DNA of 64,000 nt from Phanerodontia chrysosporium (GCA_001910725.1 MJGA01000005.1:1940101-2004100); one strand, 5' to 3'. Shown: positions 37,065 to 48,857, numbered from the stretch's first letter. Numbers and translations: made by a program. The notes: generated from the letters alone by a model not told the origin.

Positions 37065-38735
37065 ATGCTCTCTCGACATTTCCGACTCCCAAAAACTCGG
37101 ACCCGGCCATTCAAGCATATATCAAGACGATATTTTACACTCCTCGGTCTGGAGTCCTCGGCGGACGACACCTGTGCCGCCGTGGTCACGTCTGAAGGGC
37201 ACATACTCTCGAATGTAGTCGTGAAACAGAACGAAGAGTAGGTGAAGAGGGCGTTTCGTTGCTGTTGCAGGTATGGCCGACTAATGCTTCAGGATACTCG
37301 TTGTTCGATAGGCTCGCGGTATACGGCGGCATACATCCGTACGCGGCGATACAAAAACATCAACAGAATATGGTGCGTGCTACGCTGCGAGTTTCTCTGG
37401 CTGTCGTCATCTCTCTGCAAAGCCAGGTGCAATACGAAAAGCGCTAGACGATGCAAAGCTGGATATGTCAAGCATAGACGGGATAGCGTATACGCGGGGA
37501 CCAGGTGCGTCTCACAAAACATCTATTCAAAGTTCTGAACTCATGATTGCGTCCAGGCATCGGCGGATGCCTAAGCGTATGTTCAACAGCTGCAAAGGTT
37601 CTCGGAGCAACTCTTACGAAGCCAATAATTGGTGTTCACCACATGGTGCGCTGAATTTACTTCCTACTCGCACGCGTCTGCTAACCCTCCACAAGCAAGC
37701 ACACGCGCTGACACCGCTAATTCCGACCCTCTACGACACTCCACACATACCCACCTCCGCGTGCGGCGCCCAGAGCGCATCGACACCGCCCCGCTTCCCC
37801 TTCCTCTCGCTGCTCATCTCGGGCGGACACACGCTGCTGTTGCTCACGCGCTCGCCCGACGAGTTCAAGACGCTCGCGACGACGCCAGACATCAGCATCG
37901 GCAGCGCGTTCGACCACGTCGCAAAGTACCTCGGGCTCGCGCCGGGCGAGCGCGGGTTCGGCGCCGCGCTCGAGGCGTTCTGCGCGAGCGGCACCGCGCG
38001 CTTCGCCGCGGGCGTCGACGCGGACGTGCCCGACCCCGGCGACGAGGACACGCCCGACGTCGCGGTGCCCATGCCCGGGCAGCTCGCGTTCTCGTACGGC
38101 GGCCCGCGCAGCAGGGTCGAGATCTACGTGCGCGAGCGCGGCGGCGTCGCCCGCGTGCCGGTCTCGACGCGCCTCAAGCTCGCACGCACGTTCCAGGAGG
38201 CGGCGGTCCGCCAGCTGGAGGAGAAGACGGTGCTCGCGCTCGCGCAGTGTGCGAAGGAGGGCGTGCATGTCCGCGATGTCGTCGTCAGCGGCGGCGTCGC
38301 GAGCAACCAGTACCTGCGGACACGGTGCGTAGCAAGGAACCGGCGGTGGCAACGAGCGTCGCTGATCCTTGCGTAGACTACGACAGGGCCTCGCGGAGGC
38401 CTTTCCAGACGACCCGCCGAACCTCGTCTACCCGCCGCCCGAGCTCTGCACAGACAACGCGGTCATGATCGCGTGGGCCGCGATGCACCGCTTCGCCGCG
38501 GGCGACTTTGACAGCTACGACGTCTCTATACGGCCGAAGTGGCGGATCGACGACTATACTGGTAAGGCTCTCGCCCGGCTGCAGTGGGTGAGTCTTCTTG
38601 CCCTGTAGTCCCTTTCTGTCGTGCGGAATGTTAGCTGATGTTGACGCTTGCGTGCAGCTGAAGGTGCGGGAAAATCTTCGTAACCAGAACGAGCCCCAGA
38701 TTACGCAGGCATCGCACAACCCGAGTGATCCATAG
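37065..38735 (+). CDS. QRI7: Mitochondrial tRNA N6-adenosine threonylcarbamoyltransferase (Qri7/OSGEPL1)
   Basis: Kae1/TsaD-family enzyme that transfers threonylcarbamoyl to A37 of ANN-decoding tRNAs; Qri7 is the mitochondrial version and works without the KEOPS complex. The start MLSRHFRLPKTRTRPFKHIS is basic and hydroxylated, a good presequence, followed by FTLLGLESSADDTCAAVV. Core motifs: YGGIHPYAAIQKHQ, GIAYTRGPG, GVHHM|QAHALTPL (metal-binding HxxxH split by an intron), FPFLSLLISGGHTLLLL, DISIGSAFDHVAKYLG, VVSGGVASNQYLR and LCTDNAVMIAWAAM. Several ~50-bp introns separate these blocks. The last exon encodes LKVRENLRNQNEPQITQAS and stops at 38735. A cytosolic Kae1 would lack the presequence and the long Ala-rich insertion. 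Confidence 0.88.
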
Positions 38736-38942
38736 ACCTTTGTGGTCCTGGAGCTCTGTGTTTGGTTAGTCCCCTGTCTGGAGGATGTGCTTGGGTTGAT
38801 GCACGATACAAGGCCCGCCATGGGTTGGCCATGATCCGCATACTGTTATAACCTGCGTACACGTTACATTCAATTGATTGGGACAGTACCCCTACTCTTC
38901 CGTATTCATGGAAGCAGAATGTCCGAGCATGAACCCACTTGC

Positions 38943-40355
38943 TTACAAGTACAACATCGCGAGCGAGTGTGTCACGAACACTACGTCAACAGTAGTCGAA
39001 GCTGTTATACTTCCCTTCAGATTCTGTGCCACTGCGTCCTGCATGACACGGATACACCGCGGTACGTTCCCAGAAAACGTAGGCACTGATGCGATCTGCA
39101 GCCGGAAGGCAACTCTCTCTAGCTGCGGGAAGCGAGCCAAACGCCGACCCAGCAACTCCCAGTCTCGCGGCTTGAAGGCGTGGCGAAACTTGATGAAGAT
39201 GATGTCGCCTGGCGAGACCACAGCTCCACCCGTCTCGTCCGGGTCTTCATAGAGATAGAGCACTATTTTGACGTCGCGAATCTCGCCCGTCGGGAGCTCT
39301 GCGAGGTCGCGCATGATGTACTGCCAGTCTCCCGAGCTCTTGCGCCCCGAGACGCACATGGACCCAAAGATGGAGACAGAATGCAAGTGTGGGGCGGTAG
39401 AGAAGTCCGGTGGCGCGGGCGCGACACGGTACCCGATGGCCTCCAGTGCAGGCGGCAGGTCGATGAACATGAGCCTGTGGTCGCAGAGCGGGCCGTGCAG
39501 CGTGAGGCTCCGCAGAACTGTGACATCGATGCAGTGGGACCACGCGTTGTAGTGGTACCTCACGGTGTTGCCGCTCCCTCGATAGAACAGCTCGAGCGCG
39601 TCCACGCGTGCAAGAGGCGGCGCCTGCAGGCTTTCCTCCTCCAGGCGCTGCAGGGCATGGTAGGGGTTGTTCATCGCCGTTCCGAGGACGAGGGCACGCA
39701 GCGGGCCGAGCGCACGGACGAGCGCGAAGTCCTCTGGGAACCAGGGCATGGGGCACCCCAAGTCCGAGCCGCGCGTCATGAAGCGAACCTCGAGCCCGTC
39801 GATGGTGTGCAGCGGCGTCGGAGGTTGCTCGTCTGCGGGCCACGAGCAGTCTACCAGCTCGAGCACACGCAGCCGCGGCAGGTGGCTCAGGAGCTCCTTC
39901 AGCAACGTAAAGCTGATGTAGCGGCCGAATGGCGACTTGTGCACCTTCCGGCTGCAGAGCTTAAAGTGCGATACTGCGTGGGAGATACGGGGGGATGAAG
40001 CTAGGAGCGCGATGCATTCCTCGATGTCGAGCTCATGAGTTTCGCAAGTGCATAGCTGCTCCGCCATTTGACTCTGCAAACGCCAGATCGGAGGGTGGTC
40101 ATTTGGGAGCCAGAGGTATGGACATGGAGGACAGGCAAGGGTAGAGAACAAATGAGAAGTGCTGGATAGGTACCACGCTTTGCAGATAAGTGAACAGCTC
40201 TTCAATGTCGGTATATCGTCATGCAGATGGTCAACCACTAGATCGCATAACTCCTGCGGAAGCCGGGCAGGCACTTGGTTGGGGATCTCACCCTCGCGCA
40301 CCCCGGCGATATCAGAAACCATGCCGGCCGTTCTAGGAGGTGTGGTAAGTGCCAC
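38943..40355 (-). CDS. F-box / leucine-rich-type protein 3 (intact, intronless)
   Basis: One uninterrupted frame of 470 residues. The F-box is RLPQELCDLVVDHLHDD followed by LKSCSLICKAWYLSSTSHLF. The body has repeated leucine-rich segments (LPRLRVLELVDCSWP, LGPLRALVLGTAM, LARVDALELFYRG, LRSLTLHGPLCD, FPQLERVAFRLQI). It is the cleanest of the three F-box genes here and serves as a template for the other two. Likely a substrate receptor for an SCF ubiquitin ligase; target unknown. It converges on QRI7 with about 200 bp between stops. Confidence 0.88.
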   Translation of the reverse strand: MALTTPPRTAGMVSDIAGVREGEIPNQVPARLPQELCDLVVDHLHDDIPTLKSCSLICKAWYLSSTSHLFSTLACPPCPYLWLPNDHPPIWRLQSQMAEQLCTCETHELDIEECIALLASSPRISHAVSHFKLCSRKVHKSPFGRYISFTLLKELLSHLPRLRVLELVDCSWPADEQPPTPLHTIDGLEVRFMTRGSDLGCPMPWFPEDFALVRALGPLRALVLGTAMNNPYHALQRLEEESLQAPPLARVDALELFYRGSGNTVRYHYNAWSHCIDVTVLRSLTLHGPLCDHRLMFIDLPPALEAIGYRVAPAPPDFSTAPHLHSVSIFGSMCVSGRKSSGDWQYIMRDLAELPTGEIRDVKIVLYLYEDPDETGGAVVSPGDIIFIKFRHAFKPRDWELLGRRLARFPQLERVAFRLQIASVPTFSGNVPRCIRVMQDAVAQNLKGSITASTTVDVVFVTHSLAMLYL

Positions 40356-41110
40356 TATTCAAGCAGGTAGTGCCAGGCGTACTGCGAGACATACCTGTTG
40401 CGTTGACCTTTCTCCAACGGGAGTCAGGAGCAAGCAGTAAGTAAAGCCCTTGTGAACGTATCCTGGAAGCCGATTGGGTTAGGTTTGTAATTCACGTGAC
40501 CTGGGTGGGTTGGGCGAAAGTTCGGAATAGGCAAGTGTTCAAGTTTACTTCCGGCCATCACGACCAAGCCAGGTCTTCAGTCGGGCCTCGTCACCGATAC
40601 AAGCCTAATGGCACTGCTGGCTGGCCAATCATCTGATTGGCTCTATTCGCTGAGGCATGATCTGACCAGGCCGCTGCTACGCATAGGGCGAGCCAGGGAA
40701 CACGGTCACGATTTTTTCTAGCCCTGCGAAACGCCCAGGAGGAGGGTCTGGGCTCTAGAAATTATCTCATACCGCAGGTGCAGATTTCTAACATGCTTGC
40801 GGTCCAGACCTCCAGGACCCGCTCAGATATGACGCGCCGCGGCGAACGCGTGCCGATGTCCATGTAAGTTTATGTCCAATCTTCCTGAATGCAGCCGATG
40901 ACTGGGTCTGGACTGAACAGCCTGTGGGAGACATCTCTATGCAGAAGTAGTTGGTTTCGTAACTGACTTCCGCTAGACTCTCATATTTTACGACAATGTC
41001 CGGGATGTGCAGTCGGTGAATCTGACCTCTTTGCCTAGGGTATGTGCTTCCAAGCACTCTTCACTGTGGCCAACATTTAGTCATTACGCAGAACAACCGG
41101 AAACACTAGG
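40356..41110. other. Intergenic between divergent genes
   Basis: Promoter space for F-box gene 3 and the membrane protein gene. Nothing else recognised. Confidence 0.5.
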
Positions 41111-42025
41111 ATGGTCAGCGAGATCGGTCATTCTCTATTTACCTTCAACTATCGTCCACTCCTCGCCGTCATCGCAAGGCTCTACGACAGCCTGGTGCCG
41201 TTCTCTTGGCTACGGCAACAGCTTGTGTCGGATTTTGGAGAGCTTGCAACCTTCGCAACTGACATGGACAGAGAACCAGTGGTAGCGTCACTCACAGACA
41301 GGGCCATCGATGTCGCCTTTCGTCGCTACTGGAAACGTACCATTCGCGGGCTGCTCGAGCAATGGCAGATGATGAACTACGTGTCTGCAGTATTTATCGG
41401 GTACGTTCACCGCCCTCTCTAGCTTTGCGATGTATTGACCTCACTAGGACAATAGCGACCATGCTGCAGGATCCGCTTGTCTCCAGCAATGCCCTCGGGC
41501 GCGCAAGTGCCACTGTCGCCTTGCTCTGTGCGCTTTCAAGCCTGTGTTGCGGCTCCATGCTCTACCTGCACATCGTTCGTATCAAAGGAGCGGTGCACGC
41601 CCTTGACTGGGTCAGTGTGCGTACTCGCTACCCACTCAACCGCGTCTGCCTGCCTTAAGCCGCTGTGCTATAGAACCTCCAGACGTTGAGCGCGAGTCGT
41701 TGGAGCGACCCACTGGCCGCTTTGCTCGCTCCAGCGATGCTTTTGCTATGGTACGCCCCTCCGCTGTCCTCGCCGCCTCACCTAACACTAGACTTTCAGG
41801 TCCGCGGCGTCCTTCATCCTCGCCCTCCTGCTCGCCTACGTCTTCCCGCCACATATGCCGGATAGCCCCGGGGTGCAGGACATCCCCCGCATCGCCGCCG
41901 CCGTCGCACTGCTCGCATGCACGGCATACACGCTCCGCGTGGCCTGGGTGCTCCGCCGCCTCCTGCCCGCGCGGAGCGCGAACGACGGGGTCCAGGCGGC
42001 AGACACGCTCGCCAGGGCGGTGTGA
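41111..42025 (+). CDS. Hypothetical integral membrane protein
   Basis: I do not recognise the family. Start MVSEIGHSLFTFNYRPLLAV; the first part is soluble-looking with an Arg/Trp-rich segment (VAFRRYWKRTIRGLLEQWQM). Hydrophobic segments follow: VALLCALSSLCCGSMLYLHI, then SFILALLLAYVFPPH and IAAAVALLACTAYTLRVAWV, consistent with three or four membrane spans. The C-terminus is RRLLPARSANDGVQAADTL with the stop at 42025. Introns fall after SAVFIG, after HALDWVS and in the SAASFIL region. Likely a basidiomycete-specific protein; no function assigned. Confidence 0.6.
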
Positions 42026-42605
42026 ACCTACATCGGACCATTAGCGTGTTCTCCCGCTAGCCATGTACGCTCGCCGGGCACGGCTGAGCCATCGACACGG
42101 CATCGAAATGTATTGTGGCCTGGGCCGGCTGCTGCGGGAGCGCAATACGGTTTGCAGAGCCATCAAACGCCTACCAGCCCGGTTTCCTGATTTCTCGCCT
42201 GGGTCTCGACCGTATGCCGTGAGCGAACGAACCAAGTACGAGCCATGCCACCTGCGGGGGCGTCATTGGTGCTGCGCTCTAGACTGCCGGAGATTAACGG
42301 TGGTTATCAGCGCCGCACTGTCGGGTCTGCGACCCCCCACAGTGCGTGCGACCTCGACCTAGACCTCAGGGTCCCAAGGACGACGGGCCATCACGCGGCA
42401 ACGGCAAGGCGAACATTCCACACGAAAAAATGGGCCATTATATTTGTACACCAGCGCGCTACATCGAAAGCAGTTAAAGGTCAAGGGGGGCTAGGCCCAC
42501 GAGCGAAGTGATAGGAGATGACGACAGCTACAACCACCGAAAGCCTAGCAAAAGAAATAATAAGTACGAATACATATGTGAGTTTGGGTCGGGTGGCCGC
42601 GGCCT
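42026..42605. other. Intergenic, convergent genes
   Basis: Between the 3' ends of the membrane protein and the HbrB-like gene. Nothing coding seen. Confidence 0.5.
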
Positions 42606-44683
42606 CTACACCGGCGGATTCATGCCGACCATGCGCTCGACGACAGCCTGAGTGCCACGGCGTCAGCAGTAAAGGACCGGCCGTAAGTATTATCGCGCAC
42701 TTGGACCTGGTCCAAATTCGGGTCCTCATCCCTGTCGTCGTCTTCGCAGCCCTTGTTCTCGCCGCCGAGGCCGAGGCCCCATCCGCCCATGCTCGCGCGA
42801 TGCGCGCTCTCCGGGTCTGGACTCCTGTTCGCAGCAATCAGTATAATATGCCTCGGCAGGGGGGAGAACACGCACTTCAGGCTTTCAAGGAGCTCGCGCC
42901 CTTGGTCCGTGAAAGCGGCGCCAAGGCGTGGAGTGTCCTCGCCGTGTGGATCTTCGTCCGGCGGTAAGTCGATCGTGAGCGCATGGTCGGGCTTGCGCGC
43001 GATACGGCCACGGCGGTCACGCGGGACGCCTGCAGAGAGGAAGGAGGGAGCGCCGGTCGCGCCAAAGTAGTGCTTGTTGTCGGGCGAGATCTGCACGAGC
43101 GGCGTGCGTATGGCGCGCAGCAGCAGCTGGACGGCCTCTTCACCGGGAGGCGGCGGCGGCGGAGAGACAGTGAGAGAGTACAGAACGGGCAGTGTCCGCT
43201 GAGACAGAAGGACGAGGAGCCTACAAACACGTGAGCATTACATAACCTGTAAGTAAATGAAACGTACATTTGCTGCAGTCGAGGCGGGTATCCGGTTGTC
43301 TGCGGATAACGCTCCTTCAGGGTATTGAGCCTATCATGAAGGACAGGAAAGGCGGGGTATATGATCTGGTCTCGGAAGTAGCGTAGAGCTATGGTGCGGA
43401 CATCGATCTGCTGTGTCTTGAAGGAAGGGGTGATGGTGCCTGCACCATTCTGACCGACAGGCGAGGCGGGCTTGTGAGGTTTTGGGATCTTGTAGAGTGA
43501 TGACAATAGAGAGTCTGTTTGCAGAGGCAGCAGGGCCTGTGTTTCGACTGAGACGGCTTGCGGCTGAAGAGCGCCACACCACTCACCCCTTCGACGTATG
43601 GCAGTACCTCGTCCCAGAAGAACTTCCAAAGATCCACAACTCGATCAACCAGGTCCTCCTCCTCGACACCATTCAACTTGGAGTGCAGCGTCACCGTGCC
43701 ATTCCCGATGAGCTCCGACGCGTCATGTTCCAGAGTGCTCAATGCTTTGGATGGAGCAGCCGACACGATCGTCTGTATGTGGCGCTTGACCAAAGCATTC
43801 AGATCTTCACTTGCTTGTGAAAACACATCAGTCAGAGTGAAATCGCGAGGAGATAACAACTGACATGGGTACGCGTAGCCCTTCACCGTTGAAGAGAGGA
43901 AGAATATAGACGGCAAGTGTGGCCCAGGGGTTGTCTCCGCCGCTGGAAGAGCCTTGGATAGTCGAGGTCGTAGAAGTCGCGAGGCTCACGTTCGATGGTG
44001 AGGAGTTCAGAACTGGGAGGTGTGCGAGATTTCCAAGACGATGCATTTCGCGGGAGACGAGCTAGAACAGAGAGTCGATAAGGCTATGTACTTATACAGG
44101 AGGAAAGACAAAAGGGGATTTTGCATGACAAGGGGAGGGATGTTATTTGTGTGCAACAGGACTTCTCACGGAGGGCAGTGGAGAATGGATGGACTCGGTA
44201 TGGTCTGTCCCGTACGCCTGGAATATCGCAGGGACTACTGGCAAAGGGCGGCGTGATATCACCACGCACCTTGGATGGAGATGCATGGACCTTTCCATGA
44301 TGACTCGAAGACGCGGCCATGGGGGCTGGCGAGGCGGTCGAGTCGCGCGAGAGGGACAGGAGGAGGTTCGCGGATTCGGCGCGCGAGTGGCTGCGGGAGG
44401 TCGCCGGGCCCGGGGTGCCGCGGAGGGTCGAGGAGCCGGAGGTGGAGGACGAGAGGAGCCTCTCGCCCAGGAAGCCGAGTCTCTTGGTCGCATGGCCATG
44501 CTCGGCGCTGTTGGCGTCGTGAGAGCCAGAGTTGGGAGACGGGTTGACGCTTTGGAAAACGCCTGGGCCCGCGGGGCGCGGTGTGTCGTCGCCCTGGCTC
44601 AGTGAGCGGCGCGTTCGTTCAGGAGTGCGCATCATGTTGCTTTCTTGTGAGGTTCGTCGGCCGCGTGCAGATCGACTCGCCAT
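42606..44683 (-). CDS. HbrB/Bit61-like TORC2 subunit
   Basis: The HbrB family (yeast Bit61/Bit2, animal PRR5/Protor) are TORC2 components acting at the plasma membrane in growth and actin control. Diagnostic blocks: PWATLAVYILPLFNGEGLRV, EDLNALVKRHIQTIVS, VVDLWKFFWDEVLPYVEGV, LPLQTDSLLSSLYKIPKPHK, IDVRTIALRYFRDQIIYP and PPRLQQM. The N-terminus (MASRSARGRRTSQESNMM) is long, Ser/Arg/Pro-rich and disordered. The C-terminus is charged (GCEDDDRDEDPNLDQVQ) and ends RMVGMNPPV. Several short introns separate the blocks; one after GEGLRVP contains in-frame-like sequence that other readings would include. The gene ends 580 bp from the convergent membrane protein gene. Confidence 0.82.
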
Positions 44684-44915
44684 CCGTCCGGTCGACTATT
44701 TCATCGTCGTGGTCGAGGATCAACCAAGTCTCGGTCTCACCTCAACTGAGCGCCCGTCGGTCGTTACGTCTCCTGACCCTAACCCTGGTTTCTGACATCT
44801 CACCATGGTGTCGTACGCAACATTCCAGAGAAAGAACTGTAGCATAGGTTCAATGATGGATTGTTGCAGTATGTGCTACAAAGCCTTTCCGCTGGTGATA
44901 TTATTGACTACATCT

Positions 44916-46142
44916 CTACGTGTAAAGCGAAGTGTTCGACCTCGTATAACCAGCTCGGGTCTTTCCAGCTCGCTCAACGGACCGTGATAGAGCTGGCAAG
45001 ATAAATGTGCACGCAATCCATACCTACGAAACTGTCACGTTGGCCTCAACATGGCATAGCAATGATGGGCGCACCGTATACAACACGTACGAAAACTGAT
45101 CTTCTTCAGGACCTTTCTTGAGTACGAACCGCAGGCCGACGATCGTTCCGAGCACGGCCAGGGCAGAGGCGCAAACGATGTCGATGTCCCAAATGAAGGC
45201 GAGCACAACCGACCACGCGGAAAGCGAAGCCGCAAACGTCGTTCGCGAGAGCGTTGGGTACGCCAGGGGCAGCGTCTGCCGTCCGACGAGGCGATCTCCT
45301 TCTTCGTCGCGGAAGTCCTGTGCATGCGAAGTCGTCGACAGCATCGCCCAGCCCACCCAAAGTGAGCGTACAACTGCAGGGCTGAAATACGTGCGGTCGG
45401 CCGCTGCATACGCGTCAGCGTCTAGAATGGGCGAAGAGCGAAAGGTACGCACATGCTATCAGCGTCGCACCTGCCTGCAGGCTAACGTAGCCTAGTCCCA
45501 CAAGGGCCCCACGCATCGACCAATGTGCCACCCCGCCTCCTAGTTCGTTGTAAGTGGCGCTCACGGCGGTCAGCGCGATGCCAGCGTAGAGCACCTGCAC
45601 GCTGTATGCGATGGACATGAAGGCGCAGGCGGGTACCAGCGCCCATCTGAGTATCCGTGTGTTGCCTGTAGTGATTCGCCTCGCAGCGAGCGGGCGGTAC
45701 GGCTTGTTGTGCTCGTCTTCCTCGGTGTGCATAGCTGATTCGACACGTTGAATTGTAGGAGGTGCAACCAAACCCAGAACAAGGCCTGGGCCAAACGTCC
45801 GAGGGTTGAGGAAGTAGCGGCGAAATAAGCAAACAATGTCTGTAATGGCGTGTCACCCGCGCTGTACGTGAGTGATATCCGTGAATTTGGAAGTACCACT
45901 GGGAGCACTGTCGTATGCCAGTCCGAGGCAGTGAAGAGGTAGAGAGTGGTAACATGATAGATGAAGCTGTTCATTGCGTTCTTGCCGGTGGTGTACATGT
46001 TCGACATGCCAGGGCCGCGCATAGCTGCAGGTAGGGGTGTAGCTGTATAAATGCAATTGGAGCCATAGGATACTGTCGAGATGACAGCATCCGTTCTAAC
46101 CCACCTGATACTTCCATATCGCACAACCGATGGTGACCTCAT
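44916..46142 (-). CDS. UbiA-family prenyltransferase (fungal), one apparent frameshift
   Basis: Polytopic membrane enzyme that transfers prenyl groups or cyclises isoprenoids. Blocks: YHVTTLYLFTASDWHTTVLP, then LFAYFAATSS, LFWVWLHLLQFNVSNQ, a first Asp/Glu-rich motif HTEEDEHNKPYRPLAARRIT, WALVPACAFMSIAYSVQVLY, ATYNELGGGVAHWSMRGALV, and the second motif HAQDFRDEEGDRLVGRQTL. An in-frame intron joins VLPV to TLFAYF. Between SNQ and HTEED the frame requires one added base (about 45725-45735). The last intron 45024-45074 (donor GTGCGC) joins SYVLYT to VWIACTFILPALSRS and moves the stop to 44916. Multiple hydrophobic helices agree with the family. The start is uncertain; an ATG nearer MSNMYTTGKN is also possible. 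No other biosynthetic genes adjoin it. Confidence 0.78.
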
Positions 46143-46937
46143 TGCAACTTTATAAACATCCTAGAAGGGCATTCCGATGGCATAGCACCCGTTGACCATG
46201 GCTTCCTAGATACCTGTACCATGGGCAGATACCGCGAGGCCACCAGACAATGCTTCAACGCCACTGAGAGCCATACAACCAAGCTGGGTCATCACGCAAA
46301 GCATTAACTGAAAGAGTACAGAATGCCTATCGTTGATCCGAGTTTACGGTGCACGACGGGCGTGTGTGGGAGAGACCTGAAAGTTCGCCCGCCAAGACAG
46401 TCCATAACGAGCTCGTCGACGTCCTGGTATGACATGCAGAAACTGTAACCACTGTCACGAGGGCATCTACAGGAGATAACGTCGAGTGTGGCACTCGGCC
46501 AAAGAGCGCGGCCCGGAACTCGTACACCGTGCTGTAATATCAGCGGAAGAAGGTCCTCGGGGTCCCACTCTGATGCGCTGATGCGCCGTGCGGACAAAGC
46601 GCCATCCCTCCGCCCGCCTCAAACCGCTACGCGTCCTCTCCCTTCCCGCTCTCCGGCACAGCGCCGTCCTGCCCGCCGTGGCGCAGGCCCCATGACCCAT
46701 TCCTGACACATTCCGCCGCGACGCGACAACGTGCCTTGGCCCGGCTCCGGAGGTCAACCGGAACTCCTGACCCTCCCGCTGCGCCCTGCCCCCAGCCGCC
46801 GTCCCGCAATGGCCGCCACCTCGCTGCCCGCTCGCCCCCCGTCTCGGCCTCCTGCTTTTGCCTTGTGTTCGTTCGACTGCGGCCATCAGGACTCAGACGA
46901 AAGCGCCGACGCTGAGGACTAGGACGCGAGAGCAAGC
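46143..46937. other. Intergenic between divergent genes
   Basis: Promoter space for the UbiA gene and the mitochondrial carrier. Pyrimidine-rich tracts precede the carrier ATG at 46938; no gene seen. Confidence 0.5.
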
Positions 46938-48314
46938 ATGTCCGCGGCGCCGAGCATCACTACCCTCGAGGACGAGGTCGCGCTCCTCGACGCACAGCGC
47001 GCCGTGCTGAGGCCGCAGCAGACGTCGACGCGGGACTATCTGCTCAAGTACTTGTGCGCGGCGCTGAGCAGTGCGTGGTCTGCTTCTCCGGAGCGTCGGG
47101 CGGGCATGCTGACGACGCCGCTGCAGCAATGTGTGCCTCAGGAGTGACGAACCCGTTCGACGTGTGCGTGGCACATGTCCCTCATACTGCTCGACGCTGA
47201 CAGGTCTGGCCGTGTAGGATCAAGGTGCGCCAGCAGCTGCGAACGCAAAGTACGGTCGTCTCCGTCACCTGCGCTGGTCCCCGCTAAGCTATTCCCCTCA
47301 GTACCCGGGCAGTCCGCGAACGCGTTCTGGGCAGTTGGCACCCAGATGGTGCGGAGCGAAGGTTTCAAAGCATTGACACACGGGTTCACTGCGTCGATGA
47401 TGCGCGAGTTCACCTATTCCGGGATGCGCCTCGGGACGTACGAGTTCTTCAAAGACACGTATGTGAGCTTGGCATGCATATCCTTGGCCCATACGTTGAC
47501 ACCTGCCCCGCAGACTGAACTCTGCGTCCCACGGCGCGCTCACACGCGAAGGCGTCGCGCTCAAAGTCCTCGCCGCGACATGTTCGTCGTCCATCGGCTC
47601 GTTCATCGCGAACCCGACGGACGTCATCAAAGGTGCGGCCTCGCTCTGCTTCCTCCCCTGCCACACTTGACAGCCACAAACAGTTCGCATGCAAGCACAC
47701 TACCCGCAGGGCCGGCCGTACCGAAACACCGCCCACGCCTTCGCCTCGGTGTTCCGCGAGGGCGCGTCGCACGCGAGCACCGCAGGCGGACTGCCGCTCC
47801 TCGGGGGCGTGCGCGCGCTCTGGCGTGGCGCAGAGGCGACGACGTTCCGCGGCGTCGTGCTCTCGATCTCGCAGATCGCGTCGTACGACCAGGTGAAACA
47901 GATGCTCAAGCAGCGCGGCGTCATGCGCGAGGGCATTGGGCTGCACATCACGGCGAGTCTCTTCGCAGGGTGCGTGTATGCGGCGTTCTCCCGCGCGAAA
48001 TAGTGCTGAGGGCATATATGGGCAGGCTGTGCTGCTCGGTCACGTCGAGTCCGGTCGATGTCGTCAAGGTCCGTCTGATGACGGACAAGAACCGGCAGCT
48101 CAGAGGTGTCTTCCATGGTGTGAAGACTATCTTGGTCAACGAAGGCCCGATGGCGTTCTACAAGGGTTTCAGCATGTGTTGGGCACGAGTGGGTGATAGT
48201 ATCTCTGGTTTCTCCGCAGAATGCTCACACGCTTCACAGCTGGGTACACATACTATCGTCAGCTTCCTCATATTCGAAGAGCTACGCAAGCTGGTCGGCA
48301 TCGAGCCGGTATAG
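46938..48314 (+). CDS. Mitochondrial carrier (SLC25 family, dicarboxylate/UCP-like)
   Basis: Inner-membrane solute carrier with three repeats, each with the PX[DE]xx[KR] signature: NPFD|VIKVR-like (intron after NPFD), NPTDVIKVRMQAHYP and SPVDVVKVRLMTDKN. Between them are EGFKALTHGFTASMMREFTY, GVRALWRGAEATTFRGVVL with the helix SISQIASYDQVKQML, and EGPMAFYKGFSMCWARVG. The C-terminus is FLIFEELRKLVGIEPV. The intact N-terminus is MSAAPSITTLEDEVALLDAQ. At least five introns interrupt it. The repeat pattern is closest to the dicarboxylate/oxaloacetate/uncoupling-protein branch; substrate is not determined. Confidence 0.85.
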
Positions 48315-48543
48315 GGTGCGGTCTACCCTGCTCGATACCTCGTTCACAGAGTATACCAAAGCCTGCTCAAAGGAATCAAGATTCACACTTCGTCTCGCGC
48401 TGACTGCTTTATCTTAGGATTCCCAATTTCAATTGTACACTTGTATCATACATGTTGGCTTTCCACCTCTAATCTCGCCATCACGCATCAGCACACGATG
48501 GAGTCTGAGTCTGGATGCAGAACGTACCGTCTGAGACTATGCC

Positions 48544-48857
48544 CTACGTGTGTCGACCCGCCCCAAGAATGTGTCCCGCAGCCTTCTGGCCATCGTAAGC
48601 CTGCGGCCGCTCATTGTCGGTGGTGCCCGTAGCAGGGTCTGAAGGAGCGGTCGTGCCCGCAAGGCCGTCGAGCCGCTGGAGCGCCTCGTCGCGCGCGACT
48701 TGGGGCTGGCTCTCGTCGAGCAGCGTCGCCGTCGGTCCCTGCGCCGCCTACCGCCATTATCGGTCAGCATGCCACTCACCCTCGAAGCCAGCAGCGCGGG
48801 ACACACCTGCTGCTCGCGCTTCTGCGCCTTGTTCGACTGGAGGTATGATTCGGACAT
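48544..48857 (-). CDS. Small hypothetical protein (~84 aa, two exons)
   Basis: Found only by splicing. Exon 1 begins ATG at 48857 and encodes MSESYLQSNKAQKREQQ; a 59-bp intron (48748-48806, GTGTGT...GGTAG, phase 0) leads to exon 2 encoding AAQGPTATLLDESQPQVARD, then EALQRLDGLAG, and ending KAAGHILGAGRHT with a stop at 48544. The protein is hydrophilic, Ala/Gln/Gly-rich, with no signal peptide or membrane span. The reading-frame quality and intron fit support a real gene, but I do not recognise the family. It converges on the mitochondrial carrier gene. Confidence 0.6.

Noticed and set aside
37629..38468. 279-codon frame over QRI7
   Set aside because: Arg-rich frame-shifted shadow of the QRI7 exon carrying FLSLLISGGH and VSGGVASN.
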